Shown one piece after another: positions 33,910-42,529 of a DNA stretch of 64,000 nucleotides. Both the position numbers and the translations under genes were made by a program. The notes beneath the pieces are model-generated. The model was not told the origin of the DNA and searched no databases. It worked only from the letters and a program-made list of their open reading frames with translations. Every line of letters begins with the position of its first letter. Within the stretch, counting starts at the first letter, position 1. Source of the DNA: Polyangiaceae bacterium (GTDB lineage: Bacteria > Myxococcota_A > Polyangia > Polyangiales > Polyangiaceae); assembly GCA_025937895.1 (NCBI GenBank), contig JAICQL010000005.1, forward strand, positions 1 through 64,000, written 5' to 3'.

Positions 33910-35490
33910 TCAGGGAAGGTTCGCCGCGGGCGCGCCCGCCAGCCGCTTCTCCAGTTCGTGCCGCTGGATCTTGCCCGAGGCACTGCGCGGTAGCTCGTGT
34001 GCGGCGACGAAGTAGATTTCCTTCGGTTGCTTGTAGCCCGCCAGCTCCCGCCGGCAGCGCCGGTAGAGATCCGCTGCCTGCAATTGGTCGGTGCTGCGGG
34101 CCACGAACGCCACCGGCACCTCACCCCACTTGGGATCGGCCTTGCGCACCACCGCTGCGTCGAGCACCCGCTCATCCTGGAGCAGCACGCGCTCGATCTC
34201 GGCCGGGTAGATATTCTCCCCTCCGGACTTGATCAGGTATTTGACCCGATCGACGAAGTCGAGCGTGCCGTCCGCGTTGCGCAAGAACACGTCGCCCATG
34301 TGGAACCAGCCGTCGCGGAACTCCTGCGCGTTGGCCTCGTCGTTGCGATAGTAGCCGCTGAACAGTGTGGGCCCGCGGATGCAGAGCTCGCCGGGCGCGC
34401 CCTCGGCTACCTCGCGGTCGTCGGCGTCCACCAGCTTGACCTCGCAGAAGGGGCTCTGCTGCTTGGACAGGCGGGTGGGGCTCACGCCGATGGGGATGCG
34501 ATTGGAAGAGCACGGCGGGCAGCCCGTCTCCGTCGCACCGAAGGTGTTGGCGTAGGGAGCGCCCAGGAGGCGCGTGATGCGCGCTATCTCTGCGGGCGGC
34601 ACCAGATCTGCCATCACGCCGCACAGCTTGACCCCGCGCGGCTGGAGCGCACGCCGCTCCAGCTCCTCTGCAAGCGTGCCGACCATGCCGGGCATCAGCA
34701 GCAACCAGCCCAGCTGCTCCTGCTCCACCACGTCAGCCAGGCGCGGGGCATCAAAGCCGTCCAGCGTGATCACCTTGCCGCCCGACATCAGCGCGCCCAG
34801 CGAGCACTCGGCGGCCCCCATGTGATAGAGCGGTGACCAGGCTGCAAAGGTGTCCTCGGGCGCGATGCCGAACTCTGCGCGCACCACCAGGTTGCGCACG
34901 ATCTCTGCGCGGTGGCTGAGCACGGCTCCCTTGGGTAAGCCGGTGGTGCCGCTGGTGTACAGGATGAGCAAGGCCGCCTCAGCGTCGGCGGGCTGCGCCT
35001 CGAGCGCGGCCAGGGAAGCGGGCGCCGCCTGCTCGAGCAGCGCCTCGTAGGCGGGCCCGAAGGTAATGGCCTCTGGAGCGTCGGCGGGCATGCGCTCCGC
35101 ATGGCGCGGCGACACGAACGAGAGGCGCGGCTCCACCAGGCGCAGGCAGTGCGAGAGCTCCAGCGGAGAGAGGCGCCAGTTCTGGCACGCCACGCTGGCG
35201 CCCAGACAGCCCGCTGCGAGGAAGACCTCCAGGTACTCCGCGCGATTCTCCGAGAGCAGCGCCACGCGATCTCCACGCGATACGCCGCGCGCGGCGAGCG
35301 CCGCAGCCAGGCGCAGCATGCGCTGCTCCAGCTCACGATAGCTGTAGCGGCGTGGCGGCTCCGGCGCGCCGCCTCGCGAGCTACCCCAGTCCTCCAGTGC
35401 GATGCGCTCCGGGTGCTGGCGCGCCTGCGAGATGAACAGGCCAGTGACCGTGCTGATCGAGGCGCGTGCCACGCGCTCGCGAGCTACCAT
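33910..35490 (-). CDS. AMP-forming acyl-CoA ligase
   Basis: 526 aa. ANL-superfamily motifs: ILYTSGTTGLPKGAVLSH (P-loop), YANTFGATETG (A5), GWFHMGDVFLRN (A7/A8), DRVKYLIKSGGENIYPAEIE (hinge) and PRSASGKIQRHELEKRL with the catalytic Lys (A10). It adenylates a carboxylic acid and transfers it to CoA; fatty acid or aromatic acid substrates are both possible. A 16-bp tandem repeat lies 50-130 bp upstream, in its probable promoter region. Confidence 0.9.
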   Translation of the reverse strand: MVARERVARASISTVTGLFISQARQHPERIALEDWGSSRGGAPEPPRRYSYRELEQRMLRLAAALAARGVSRGDRVALLSENRAEYLEVFLAAGCLGASVACQNWRLSPLELSHCLRLVEPRLSFVSPRHAERMPADAPEAITFGPAYEALLEQAAPASLAALEAQPADAEAALLILYTSGTTGLPKGAVLSHRAEIVRNLVVRAEFGIAPEDTFAAWSPLYHMGAAECSLGALMSGGKVITLDGFDAPRLADVVEQEQLGWLLLMPGMVGTLAEELERRALQPRGVKLCGVMADLVPPAEIARITRLLGAPYANTFGATETGCPPCSSNRIPIGVSPTRLSKQQSPFCEVKLVDADDREVAEGAPGELCIRGPTLFSGYYRNDEANAQEFRDGWFHMGDVFLRNADGTLDFVDRVKYLIKSGGENIYPAEIERVLLQDERVLDAAVVRKADPKWGEVPVAFVARSTDQLQAADLYRRCRRELAGYKQPKEIYFVAAHELPRSASGKIQRHELEKRLAGAPAANLP

Positions 35491-35540
35491 GGCGGCAAGC
35501 TACCAGATTTCGCCCCGCCTTGCTCTTGCGGGCGCCAGCT

Positions 35541-35620
35541 GGGCAGCCCTGCCTCTGGGCAGCCCTGCCTCTGGGCAGCCCTGCCTCTGGGCAGCCCTGC
35601 CTCTGGGCAGCCCTGCCTTT
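35541..35620. repeat. 16-bp tandem repeat, 5 copies, ending on a stop codon
   Basis: Unit GGGCAGCCCTGCCTCT repeated at 35541, 35557, 35573, 35589 and 35605 (last copy ends CCTTT). The array runs into the TAA stop (35619-35621, minus strand) of the HAD gene. Each unit holds GGCAG and CTGCC, so the transcript could fold into short hairpins. There are no spacers, so it is not CRISPR. Confidence 0.97.
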
Positions 35621-36242
35621 AAACGGTGGCGTCGTCTTCTTCTGCCAGCACCTCGGCCAGCGCTTCCACGCGCACCCAGTCCATGCCCGCTCGGCGCGCC
35701 GCCTCGATGCCCAGCTCGCCGTCCTCAATCACCAGGCACTGGTCCGGCGGCAGCCGCAAGCCATCGGCACAGCGCAGCAAGATCTCCGGATCGGGCTTGC
35801 CCCGCAGCACCTCGCTGCCGGTGACCACGCAGGAGAACAGCTCCGCGATGCCGACGTTGCGCAGCGAGGCCTCGACCTCTTCCCGATGCCCGCCCGAAGC
35901 CACGGCCAGCGGCGCTCGCGCCGCCACCCGGCGTGCAAACTCCACCACTGGCGCTATCGCCTGAACGCCGGGCAGCAGGCTGCGGTACAGGGCCCGCTGC
36001 GCAGCCACGATCGGCGCAGGGTCCAGCTGCGTGCCGAACTGTGCGTTCAGCTCCAGCACGGTCGTCTCCAGCGGCATGCCGGCGCGGCTCACGAACAGCT
36101 GCCAGCTGAACTCGAAGCTGGCACCGTGCGCCCGCAGAGCGTGCCGCCAGGCACGGAAGTGCAGCGGCATCGACTCGACCAGGGTGCCGTCGCAGTCAAA
36201 GATGTAGCCAGCGTATTCGCTGGTGGGAGCGATGAACCTCAC
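35619..36242 (-). CDS. HAD phosphatase (beta-phosphoglucomutase-like)
   Basis: 207 aa from GTG 36242, which overlaps the expansin stop as GTGA. YIFDCDGTLVESMPLHFRAW is motif I with DxD, PLAVASGGHREEVEASL motif II, GKPDPEILLRCADGL motif III and CLVIEDGELGIEAARRAGM motif IV. The alpha-helical cap after motif I fits the phosphoglucomutase/phosphatase subfamily. It is translationally coupled to the expansin gene. A link between a sugar-phosphate enzyme and wall loosening is plausible but not shown. Confidence 0.88.
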   Translation of the reverse strand: MRFIAPTSEYAGYIFDCDGTLVESMPLHFRAWRHALRAHGASFEFSWQLFVSRAGMPLETTVLELNAQFGTQLDPAPIVAAQRALYRSLLPGVQAIAPVVEFARRVAARAPLAVASGGHREEVEASLRNVGIAELFSCVVTGSEVLRGKPDPEILLRCADGLRLPPDQCLVIEDGELGIEAARRAGMDWVRVEALAEVLAEEDDATV

Positions 36243-37447
36243 TGGCAGGCAAACTGCGAGTTGCCACCCTGGGCGCCCGGAGCCAGCTCCAGCTGCTCCT
36301 CGATCACGCCGCCGTTCACGTCGGTCACGCGCACCCGGTAGGTGCCCATGATGCCCTCGGGCGGCTCGAAGAAGTTGTAGTTGGTGCGCGCCGCCTCCAC
36401 CCACGTGCCATTGGCCAGCTCCACCTCGGCCTTGGCCACCGGGAACCGGTGGTTCCGCACCAGGAACTGGTTCCAGTACTGGTTGTTCGGCTCCTTCAGC
36501 TCGATGGTCACATTTTCGGCCGTGTTGCACGGCACGAAGCGCCAGTTCACTCCCGAGATCTCGGTGCCCGGAGCGTTGTTCGTCAGCGCGTTCCAGGCGC
36601 CCCGGCTCAGATCCAGGTGCCCCGGCGTGCATGTCGGGTTGGAGCCGATCGGACACTCGTCCACGACGGTGGCGGTGACGTTGCGCCCCTGGTAGCTCAT
36701 CTCCACGCACGCGCCACACGAGGCCGAGCCGCGGTAGTTGCTGGTGTTGATGGCCACGAACAGCTGCGGATCGGGAATGCCCGTCACCGAGTCTCCCTGG
36801 CCGTTGCCGAGGTTGCCGGGCTGGATGCCGAAGCCGCAGGCGATGTCGCCGAAGTTGATCGTGCCCTGACCAAACCAGTAGACGGTGGCCTGCCCGCCAT
36901 TGAAGCTGGTCAAGCCTTGTGCGTTGCAAGTGACGGGGCTGCACACGCCAGCGCCGCTGCACACCGTGCCATCCGCACAGCGCGTGATGCTGACATCGAG
37001 GCCGTCGGCGCTGCAGGTTGCGATGGTGTTGGCGCCGTCGCAAGTGACCTGTCCGGCGGTACAGGTAGGGGTGGGCGCTGCCGGAGTCGTGGGCGCGGCC
37101 TGCATTGGATTGGTGACCTGGGGCGGGGGCATGTTCGGCGTGGCGGGGCCTGGTACCAGGGGTCCGCCGGGCATCATCGCCTCCGGGGTGGTCGGCACGC
37201 TGCCGGTGACGCCCGTCGCGCCGGCGCTGCCGCTCATGTTCGGACTGCTCGGACCAGCGCTGCCGAAGGGCAGAAGCGCCTGCGCGTCCGTGTCTTCGTC
37301 GCCCGAGCTACCACAGCCCGCGAGCACGCCTGACAGTGACGACAGCCCCAGCATGCCGGCAAACGAGAGCCCGGTGAGCGCCCGGTGCGAGCCTGACGAG
37401 CGCGCAGCGCGCACTGCCGGAGATGGTGCTGAAGGAGTTGCAATCAT
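36239..37447 (-). CDS. Expansin-like lipoprotein
   Basis: 402 aa from ATG 37447, preceded by GAGAGG. The signal ends LSGVLAGC. A long Pro/Ala/Met linker is followed by a small Cys-rich module (CTAGQVTCDGANTIATC..CSGAGVC). Residues ~185-300 are the double-psi barrel domain of bacterial expansins: FGIQPGNLG, SASCGACVEMSYQGRNVTATVVDECP and CTPGHLDLSRGAW with the essential Asp. The final ~95 residues are the CBM63-like wall-binding domain (NWRFVPC, NQYWNQFLVRNHRFP, NYNFFEPPEGIMG). Such proteins loosen plant or microbial wall polymers without hydrolysis. A surface lipid anchor is likely. Confidence 0.88.
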   Translation of the reverse strand: MIATPSAPSPAVRAARSSGSHRALTGLSFAGMLGLSSLSGVLAGCGSSGDEDTDAQALLPFGSAGPSSPNMSGSAGATGVTGSVPTTPEAMMPGGPLVPGPATPNMPPPQVTNPMQAAPTTPAAPTPTCTAGQVTCDGANTIATCSADGLDVSITRCADGTVCSGAGVCSPVTCNAQGLTSFNGGQATVYWFGQGTINFGDIACGFGIQPGNLGNGQGDSVTGIPDPQLFVAINTSNYRGSASCGACVEMSYQGRNVTATVVDECPIGSNPTCTPGHLDLSRGAWNALTNNAPGTEISGVNWRFVPCNTAENVTIELKEPNNQYWNQFLVRNHRFPVAKAEVELANGTWVEAARTNYNFFEPPEGIMGTYRVRVTDVNGGVIEEQLELAPGAQGGNSQFACQ

Positions 37448-37651
37448 GAAAAGAAGCCTCTCGTCTCGAGCTGAGCCGGGCGAGCTTAGAGTGATTCGCT
37501 GCGCGCCGCAACGCTGCGGCCGGCGCGTCGCCGCTGCGGAATTCAGCGCCGCCGAGCGATTGCCATCGAGCCCGCAATTGCTGGCGAGCCTGTAATCAGC
37601 GGCAACGACTGCTCGGATCGGACCATGCGATCTCTGCCAAACGAAGTGCGA

Positions 37652-37665
37652 CGCGATAGATCGCG
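37652..37665. promoter_or_regulatory. Palindrome upstream of the radical SAM gene
   Basis: CGCGAT-AG-ATCGCG, perfect six-base arms, 53 bases before the start codon. The same GATCGC core is clustered at 21238-21323. Binding function is not known. Confidence 0.35.
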
Positions 37666-37717
37666 CCGGGATGCGTGGTGAATGGTCCTCGAGCCGCTTT
37701 GGCTCTACAATCGAGCG

Positions 37718-39529
37718 ATGAGGGTCGCGCTCCTGTATCCACCGCCCTGGAAGCTGGCGCCCCCTGGCGCGCTGGAGTACGCGGACGGACACGGTCCGCC
37801 GCGCGACTATCGCCCTGGCGATCTGGATCCCGACTTTCACCAGATCCCCTATGGTCTGCTGTCACTGGGCGCGCAGGCCGTGCGCGCGGGGCATCAGGTG
37901 AAGGTGCTCAACCTGTCTGCGTTTGACTGGCCGCAGGTCGAGCAAATCGTGCGCGAGCTCTCCGCTGACGTGTACGGAATGTCCTGCTGGACGGCCAATC
38001 GACGCGGGGTGCAGCTCGTCGCGGACGCCATTCGCCAGGCGCATCCGCGTGCTCACATCGTCGTCGGCGGCCCGCACGCCACCCCGCTCGCGCGTGAGCT
38101 GCTGCAACACTACGGCGCTGTCGACACGGTGGCGGTCGGCGAGAGTGAGGCCATGTTCCTGGAGCTGCTCGAGCGCCTGCAGGCGGGCTTGCCCGCAGTG
38201 GGCCTGGCCGGCACCTGGTACCGCGAGCACGGCGAGATCAAGGCGGGGCCGGAGCGCCCGTCGATCGCCGATCTGGATCTGCTCGCCTCGCCGCACGACT
38301 ACTTCGGCACGCACATCGTCATGACCTCGCGCGGCTGCCCCTGGCAGTGCACGTTCTGCGGCGCGGAGACGACCTGGGGCCGCGGCTTCCGCGGGCGCTC
38401 CGTGCCCAAGGTGCTGGATGATCTGAGCCACGCGCTCGCGCGGCTGCCGGTGAAGATGCTGCAGATCAAGGACGACACCTTCACCGCCAATCGCAAGCGC
38501 GCGCTGGAGATCTGCAACGGCATCATCGAGCGCAAGCTCAACTTCCTGTGGAGCTGTGACACGCGCGTGGACGTGCTCAGCGAGGAGCTGCTGCGCGCGA
38601 TGCGCCTGGCCGGGTGCCAGCGCCTGAGCCTGGGCGTGGAGTCCGGCTCGAAGCAGATTCTAAAAAACATCAACAAGAAGATCACGGTCGAGCAGATCCT
38701 GCGCTCCACCGCCCTGGCCAAGAGCTACGGCATCCAGGTGCGCTACTACATGATGCTGGGCAACCGCGGCGAGACGCTGGAGACCTTCCAGGAGACGCTG
38801 GCGTTCCTCGAGCGCGCCCAGCCGCATCAATACATCTTCTCCTGTCTGTCCATCTACCCGGGCACGCTCGACTTTCAGGATGCGGAGCGCAGCGGCGCGC
38901 TGCAGCGCGAGGTGTACTTCAGCGAAGACTTTCAGGAGCTCAAGACGCCTTTCGACGCGGATGAGGCCTGTACGCGCGCGATTAGCGAGTGGTTCGAGGC
39001 CAACAAGGGGCTGCGCGATGGCTACGTGGCGAGCGTCAGCGACGCGCAGGGCATCCTGCAGCGAGTCGGAGACTATCACGCGGCACATCTGGATCTGGCG
39101 GGCGCGTATTTTCGCGCGGGGCAGCTGGAGGCCGCGGAGCGGCATGCGCGCCGAGCGCTGGAGCTGGGCTATCCAGCGCCAGGGGTGGTGTACAACTACC
39201 TGGCGTGCATCGCGGCGCGGCGCTTCGACATCAAGGGCATGCAGGATCACTTCCTGGCCGGGGCCAAGGTGGATCCGCAGCACCACATCCTGATCAGCAA
39301 CGTGGAGCGTGCGCGCGCGTGGTTCCGGCAGAACGGACCCGAGCGGGGGGTGCCGCTGGAGCTGCGAGCGGAGCATGACTTTCGGGTGCTCGAGCGCACC
39401 CAGCAGCCCACCTTGCCGGGGCCATTGCCCTCGGATTACGCGCTCTGGAGCGAGCCCGCCCTGGCCGCCCTCGCTCCGGGGGCGCCGCAGCCCGAGCAGC
39501 GCACCGGCCGCAGGCTACCTCTGGTGTAG
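37718..39529 (+). CDS. B12-binding radical SAM enzyme with C-terminal TPR
   Basis: 603 aa (ATG 37682 is a possible upstream start). Residues ~1-150 are a cobalamin-binding-like fold: VALLYPPPW, IPYGLLSLGAQAVRAGHQVKVLN, IVVGGPHATPL. Residues ~195-420 are the radical SAM core, with TSRGCPWQCTFCGAETTWG (CxxxCxxC cluster), MLQIKDDTFTANRKRALE and LSLGVESGSKQILKNINK. Residues ~440-540 contain TPR-like helices (AAHLDLAGAYFRAGQLEAAERHARRALELGY). Family members methylate or rearrange lipids, phosphonates and natural products. No biosynthetic partner genes are adjacent, so the substrate is unknown. Confidence 0.88.
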   Translation: MRVALLYPPPWKLAPPGALEYADGHGPPRDYRPGDLDPDFHQIPYGLLSLGAQAVRAGHQVKVLNLSAFDWPQVEQIVRELSADVYGMSCWTANRRGVQLVADAIRQAHPRAHIVVGGPHATPLARELLQHYGAVDTVAVGESEAMFLELLERLQAGLPAVGLAGTWYREHGEIKAGPERPSIADLDLLASPHDYFGTHIVMTSRGCPWQCTFCGAETTWGRGFRGRSVPKVLDDLSHALARLPVKMLQIKDDTFTANRKRALEICNGIIERKLNFLWSCDTRVDVLSEELLRAMRLAGCQRLSLGVESGSKQILKNINKKITVEQILRSTALAKSYGIQVRYYMMLGNRGETLETFQETLAFLERAQPHQYIFSCLSIYPGTLDFQDAERSGALQREVYFSEDFQELKTPFDADEACTRAISEWFEANKGLRDGYVASVSDAQGILQRVGDYHAAHLDLAGAYFRAGQLEAAERHARRALELGYPAPGVVYNYLACIAARRFDIKGMQDHFLAGAKVDPQHHILISNVERARAWFRQNGPERGVPLELRAEHDFRVLERTQQPTLPGPLPSDYALWSEPALAALAPGAPQPEQRTGRRLPLV

Positions 39530-39580
39530 CCCGCAGGCGCCGCCAGCGGCCGTACTTGGCGAAGCTGCCGTGTGCCCTCA

Positions 39581-39622
39581 GCCGCGTGCTCTCGGCCGTG
39601 TGCTCTCGGCCGTGTGCTCAGC
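39581..39622. repeat. 14-bp tandem repeat, 3 copies, crossing the RimK-like stop
   Basis: GCCGCGTGCTCTCG (39581-39594), GCCGTGTGCTCTCG (39595-39608), GCCGTGTGCTCAGC (39609-39622). The third copy contains the stop codon (39618-39620, minus strand). Confidence 0.9.
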
Positions 39623-40826
39623 GGTGTGACGGCGGAGGCGTGCTGCCGCCATCGGGCCGTGGCTGCAGCTTGCGCCGCCGCTGCAGCTGCACCTCTTCGG
39701 GCAGGAGATCCTTCATGTTGGCGTATTTGCCAAAGCAGAGCAGCCGATCTCCCAGGTGGAGCTCGCGGTTGCCGCGTGGATTGGGGATGACCTTGCCCTC
39801 GCGATGCAGGCTCAACACCACGATGTCGCGCTCGCGCAGGCCGGAGTCCTCCAGAGTGCGCCCAGCCATGCCGGTCTGCTCGCCCACGTACACCTCCACC
39901 ACCCCGTAGCCGCGGCTCACCGTCAGGCGCTGCCGGATGTCGAGCTCCGGATACTTCACGTTGTCCGCCACGTAGTCCACGATCGCGCCGGCCACGTCGC
40001 GCAACGTCGCTGCCTCGATGCCCTCCAGCCCGGGCGAGGAGTTCACCTCCATCACGCTCGGCCCGCACTTCGTCTCCAGCATGTCAACGCCGGCGATGCG
40101 CAGGCCGATGATCTGTGCGGCGCGCACCGCCGTCTCTTCATACAGCGGGTCGAGTTGCGTGGGCTCTGGCTTGCCGCCACGATGCACGTTGCTTCGAAAC
40201 TCATCGCCCGTGGCCACGCGCCGCATGGCTGCCACCACGCGATCGCCGATCACGAAGGCGCGGATGTCACGCCCGCGGCTCTCGTTGACGAACTTCTGCA
40301 CCAGGACGTTCTGCTTGGTGCTGTGCAGCGTCTCGATGATCGCCTGCGCCACCTTGGCCGACTCGGCCAGGATCACACCCACTCCCTGCGTTCCCTCCAG
40401 CAGCTTGATGATCACCGGCGCGCCACCGACCCGCTCGATGGCGGGCAAAACGTCGTCCTTGTCGCGCACGAACTCCGTGGGCGGGATGCCGATGTCGTAG
40501 CGGCTCAGGATCTGCGTCGCGCGCAGCTTGTCGCGGGCGTTGGCGATGCCGGTCGCGCTGTTGGCGCAGAACACATCCATCTGCTCGAACTGCCGCACCA
40601 CGCTGGTGCCATAAAAGGTGATGGACGCACCGATGCGCGGGATCACCCCGTCGACGTGCGCGAGCGCCTCGTTCTTGTAATAGAGCTCGGGGCTGGCCTT
40701 GTCGCAGGAGATGGCGAACTTGAGCGTGTCCAGCACGACTGCCTCATGGCCGCGCGACTCGGCGGCCTGCACCAGGCGACGCGTGCTGTAGCACTCGCGA
40801 TTTCGCGAAAGTATGGCGAATTTCAT
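39618..40826 (-). CDS. RimK-type ATP-grasp ligase fused to a TrkA-C (RCK_C)-like domain
   Basis: 402 aa. Residues 1-300 match RimK throughout: MKFAILSRNRECYSTRRLVQAAESRG opening, DGVIPRIGASITFYGTSVVRQFE, NARDKLRATQILSRYDIGIPPTEF, VIIKLLEGTQGVGVILAES, VQKFVNESRGRDIRAFVIGDRVVAAMRR and VMEVNSSPGLEGIE. RimK adds glutamates to the C-terminus of ribosomal protein S6. Residues ~305-380 (YGVVEVYVGEQTGMAGRTL..IVVLSLHREGKVIPNP..LHLGDRLLCFGKYANM) resemble a TrkA-C domain, a small-ligand-binding domain usually found on K+ channels and transporters. Such a fusion suggests ligand-regulated ligation. A RimB-type gene lies 1.6 kb away on the other strand. Confidence 0.88.
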   Translation of the reverse strand: MKFAILSRNRECYSTRRLVQAAESRGHEAVVLDTLKFAISCDKASPELYYKNEALAHVDGVIPRIGASITFYGTSVVRQFEQMDVFCANSATGIANARDKLRATQILSRYDIGIPPTEFVRDKDDVLPAIERVGGAPVIIKLLEGTQGVGVILAESAKVAQAIIETLHSTKQNVLVQKFVNESRGRDIRAFVIGDRVVAAMRRVATGDEFRSNVHRGGKPEPTQLDPLYEETAVRAAQIIGLRIAGVDMLETKCGPSVMEVNSSPGLEGIEAATLRDVAGAIVDYVADNVKYPELDIRQRLTVSRGYGVVEVYVGEQTGMAGRTLEDSGLRERDIVVLSLHREGKVIPNPRGNRELHLGDRLLCFGKYANMKDLLPEEVQLQRRRKLQPRPDGGSTPPPSHR

Positions 40827-41069
40827 GCAGTTGGCCTCAGGCAGCGACTCGGGAGAGAGAAAGCGGCGGCTCGGGCAGGGGCAGCAGGACGGGCGTAGAG
40901 GTTACGCGCTGGTGCGTGGAAACCGTAGCAAACCCGGTTGCGCCCGGCGCACTAAAGCGGCGCGAAAGTGTTGCCAGGTTGACAGCAGGATCAGCCGGGT
41001 GTCAGAGTCACATACGCAAATGATTCTCGAGCGCCTGTCACCTGTATCTCAGCTGACGCTGCAGATTAT

Positions 41070-41084
41070 TGGCACCTTGGCTGC
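41070..41084 (+). promoter_or_regulatory. Sigma-54-like promoter element
   Basis: TGGCAC-CTTGG-CTGC matches the -24/-12 consensus TGGCAC-N5-TTGC at all but one base, with correct GG to GC spacing (41071 and 41083). It is 138 bp before the start codon at 41222. A chance match is possible in GC-rich DNA. Confidence 0.4.
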
Positions 41085-41143
41085 GGCCAGGGTGCGGCGA
41101 ACACAGGTCTGTTAACAGCAGCAGGACAGTGCTCGATGCCACC

Positions 41144-41167
41144 AGAGGCCGCGGTAACGCGGCCTCT
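41144..41167 (+). promoter_or_regulatory. Leader hairpin with GNRA-type tetraloop
   Basis: AGAGGCCGCG (41144-41153), loop GTAA, CGCGGCCTCT (41158-41167): a perfect 10-bp stem. It is followed by CCTGCATTT rather than a clear T-run, 54 bp before the start of the isopropylmalate-synthase-like gene. It could be an attenuator or an upstream terminator. Confidence 0.5.
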
Positions 41168-41221
41168 CCTGCATTTAGGGGTCGCGCTGCCAGAGCCTCC
41201 AGAAACCAACTGGAGCCCCCA

Positions 41222-42529
41222 ATGCCAACTCACCGACACCCTCGTACCGTACAGCTGCTGGACACCACGCTGCGCGATGGCGAGCAGACGCCTGACGTAG
41301 CCTTCAGCGCCGAAGATAAGCTGCAGATTGCATCACACTTGCTGGAGCGTGCGGGGGTGGACCGGGTCGAGGTCTGCTCGGCGCTGGTCTCGCCCGGCGA
41401 GCAGGCGACGGCCGCGCGGCTGGCACGCTGGGCACGGGAGCGCGGGCGGCTCGAGCAGCTGGAGGCGCTCGGCTATGCCGATGGTGGCCGCTCGGCGGAG
41501 TGGCTGCGCGCTGCCGGGCTGCTGCGCATGAACCTGCTGGTCAAGGGCTCCGAGCAACACTGCCGCTTGCAGCTGCGCATGACTCCGGAGGAGCACCTGA
41601 GCCGGATCGAGGTCACGCTCCAGGCAACAGCCGCTCTCGAGCTGCAGCTCTCGGGCGTGTACCTGGAGGACTGGTCGCGAGGCTGCCAGGAGAGCCCGGG
41701 CTACGTCGCCGGGCTGCTCGGTGCGCTGCGCGACTGGGGCGTGAAGCGGGTCTACCTGGCCGATACCCTGGGCGTGCTGGAGCCGGGCCAGGTGCTGCGC
41801 CACGTGCGCCAGGTGCGGCGCGCGTTTCCGGAGCTGGAGCTGGAGTTTCACGCTCATGATGACTACGGGCTCGCCACCGCCAACTGCCTCGCTGCCGTGC
41901 GCGCGGGCGCAAGCGGCTTGCACACCACTGTCAACGGCCTGGGCGAGCGCGCGGGCAACGCGTGCCTGGCGCAGGTGGTGGTGGCTCTGCGCGATCATGC
42001 GCGCGTCCACACGAGAGTGGACGAGGCGCAGCTGTACGAGCTGAGCCAGAGGGTCGCCGCTGCGAGCGGGCGGGCGGTGGCACACAACGCGCCGTTGCTG
42101 GGAGCGAGCGTGTTCACGCAGACTGCCGGCATCCATGCCGACGGCGACGCCAAGGCGGCGCTGTACTGCTCGGCGCTTACACCGGAGCGCTTTTCCCGAC
42201 GCCGTGAGTATGCGCTGGGCAAGCTCTCCGGGCGGGCATCTCTCGCCCACCACCTGCGGGAGCTGGGCATCACCCTCGCTCCGAAGCGGGAGCGCGAGCT
42301 CCTGGACCAGCTGCTCTCGCGAGTGGTCGAGCTGGGCGATCGCAAGCAGCGCGTTAGCCCCGCAGATTTGCGGCGCTGGCTCGAGCCCGCGCATGTTACG
42401 CTGGATAGCTCGGGGCGCGCCTGGCAGGGCCCCGAGCTGGGCGCTGATGAAGAACCTGATCGCGATGGGCTGGAGGGAGTGGCTACAGTTGCCCGAGCTC
42501 GGCATCAAGCGCGTGAAGGCCAAGGTTGA
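41222..42529 (+). CDS. Isopropylmalate/homocitrate synthase-family enzyme
   Basis: 435 aa. VQLLDTTLRDGEQTPDVAFSAEDKLQIA is the HMGL-like barrel opening, with DRVEVCSALVSPGE; VYLADTLGVLEPG and LEFHAHDDYGLATANCLAA give the metal-binding HxH. TTVNGLGERAGNACL and TQTAGIHADGDAKA complete the LeuA-type signature. The internal YLEDWSRG..SPGYV and ALGKLSGRASL resemble a Bacteroidetes-type branch rather than proteobacterial LeuA. No C-terminal leucine-binding regulatory domain is present. The product (2-isopropylmalate, citramalate or homocitrate) cannot be decided by eye. Its last 83 bp overlap the RimB-like gene in another frame. Confidence 0.82.
   Translation: MPTHRHPRTVQLLDTTLRDGEQTPDVAFSAEDKLQIASHLLERAGVDRVEVCSALVSPGEQATAARLARWARERGRLEQLEALGYADGGRSAEWLRAAGLLRMNLLVKGSEQHCRLQLRMTPEEHLSRIEVTLQATAALELQLSGVYLEDWSRGCQESPGYVAGLLGALRDWGVKRVYLADTLGVLEPGQVLRHVRQVRRAFPELELEFHAHDDYGLATANCLAAVRAGASGLHTTVNGLGERAGNACLAQVVVALRDHARVHTRVDEAQLYELSQRVAAASGRAVAHNAPLLGASVFTQTAGIHADGDAKAALYCSALTPERFSRRREYALGKLSGRASLAHHLRELGITLAPKRERELLDQLLSRVVELGDRKQRVSPADLRRWLEPAHVTLDSSGRAWQGPELGADEEPDRDGLEGVATVARARHQAREGQG

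Larger units (their letters stand above)
40827..41221. other. Intergenic region between divergent RimK-like and isopropylmalate-synthase-like genes
   Basis: 395 bp. It contains a sigma-54-like element at 41070-41084 and a perfect 10-bp hairpin with a GTAA loop at 41144-41167, both oriented towards the plus-strand gene. The first ~200 bp hold nothing I can name. Confidence 0.5.

Noticed and set aside
35541-35620. Possible CRISPR array
   Set aside because: The 16-bp units are directly tandem with no spacers, and no cas genes are present.
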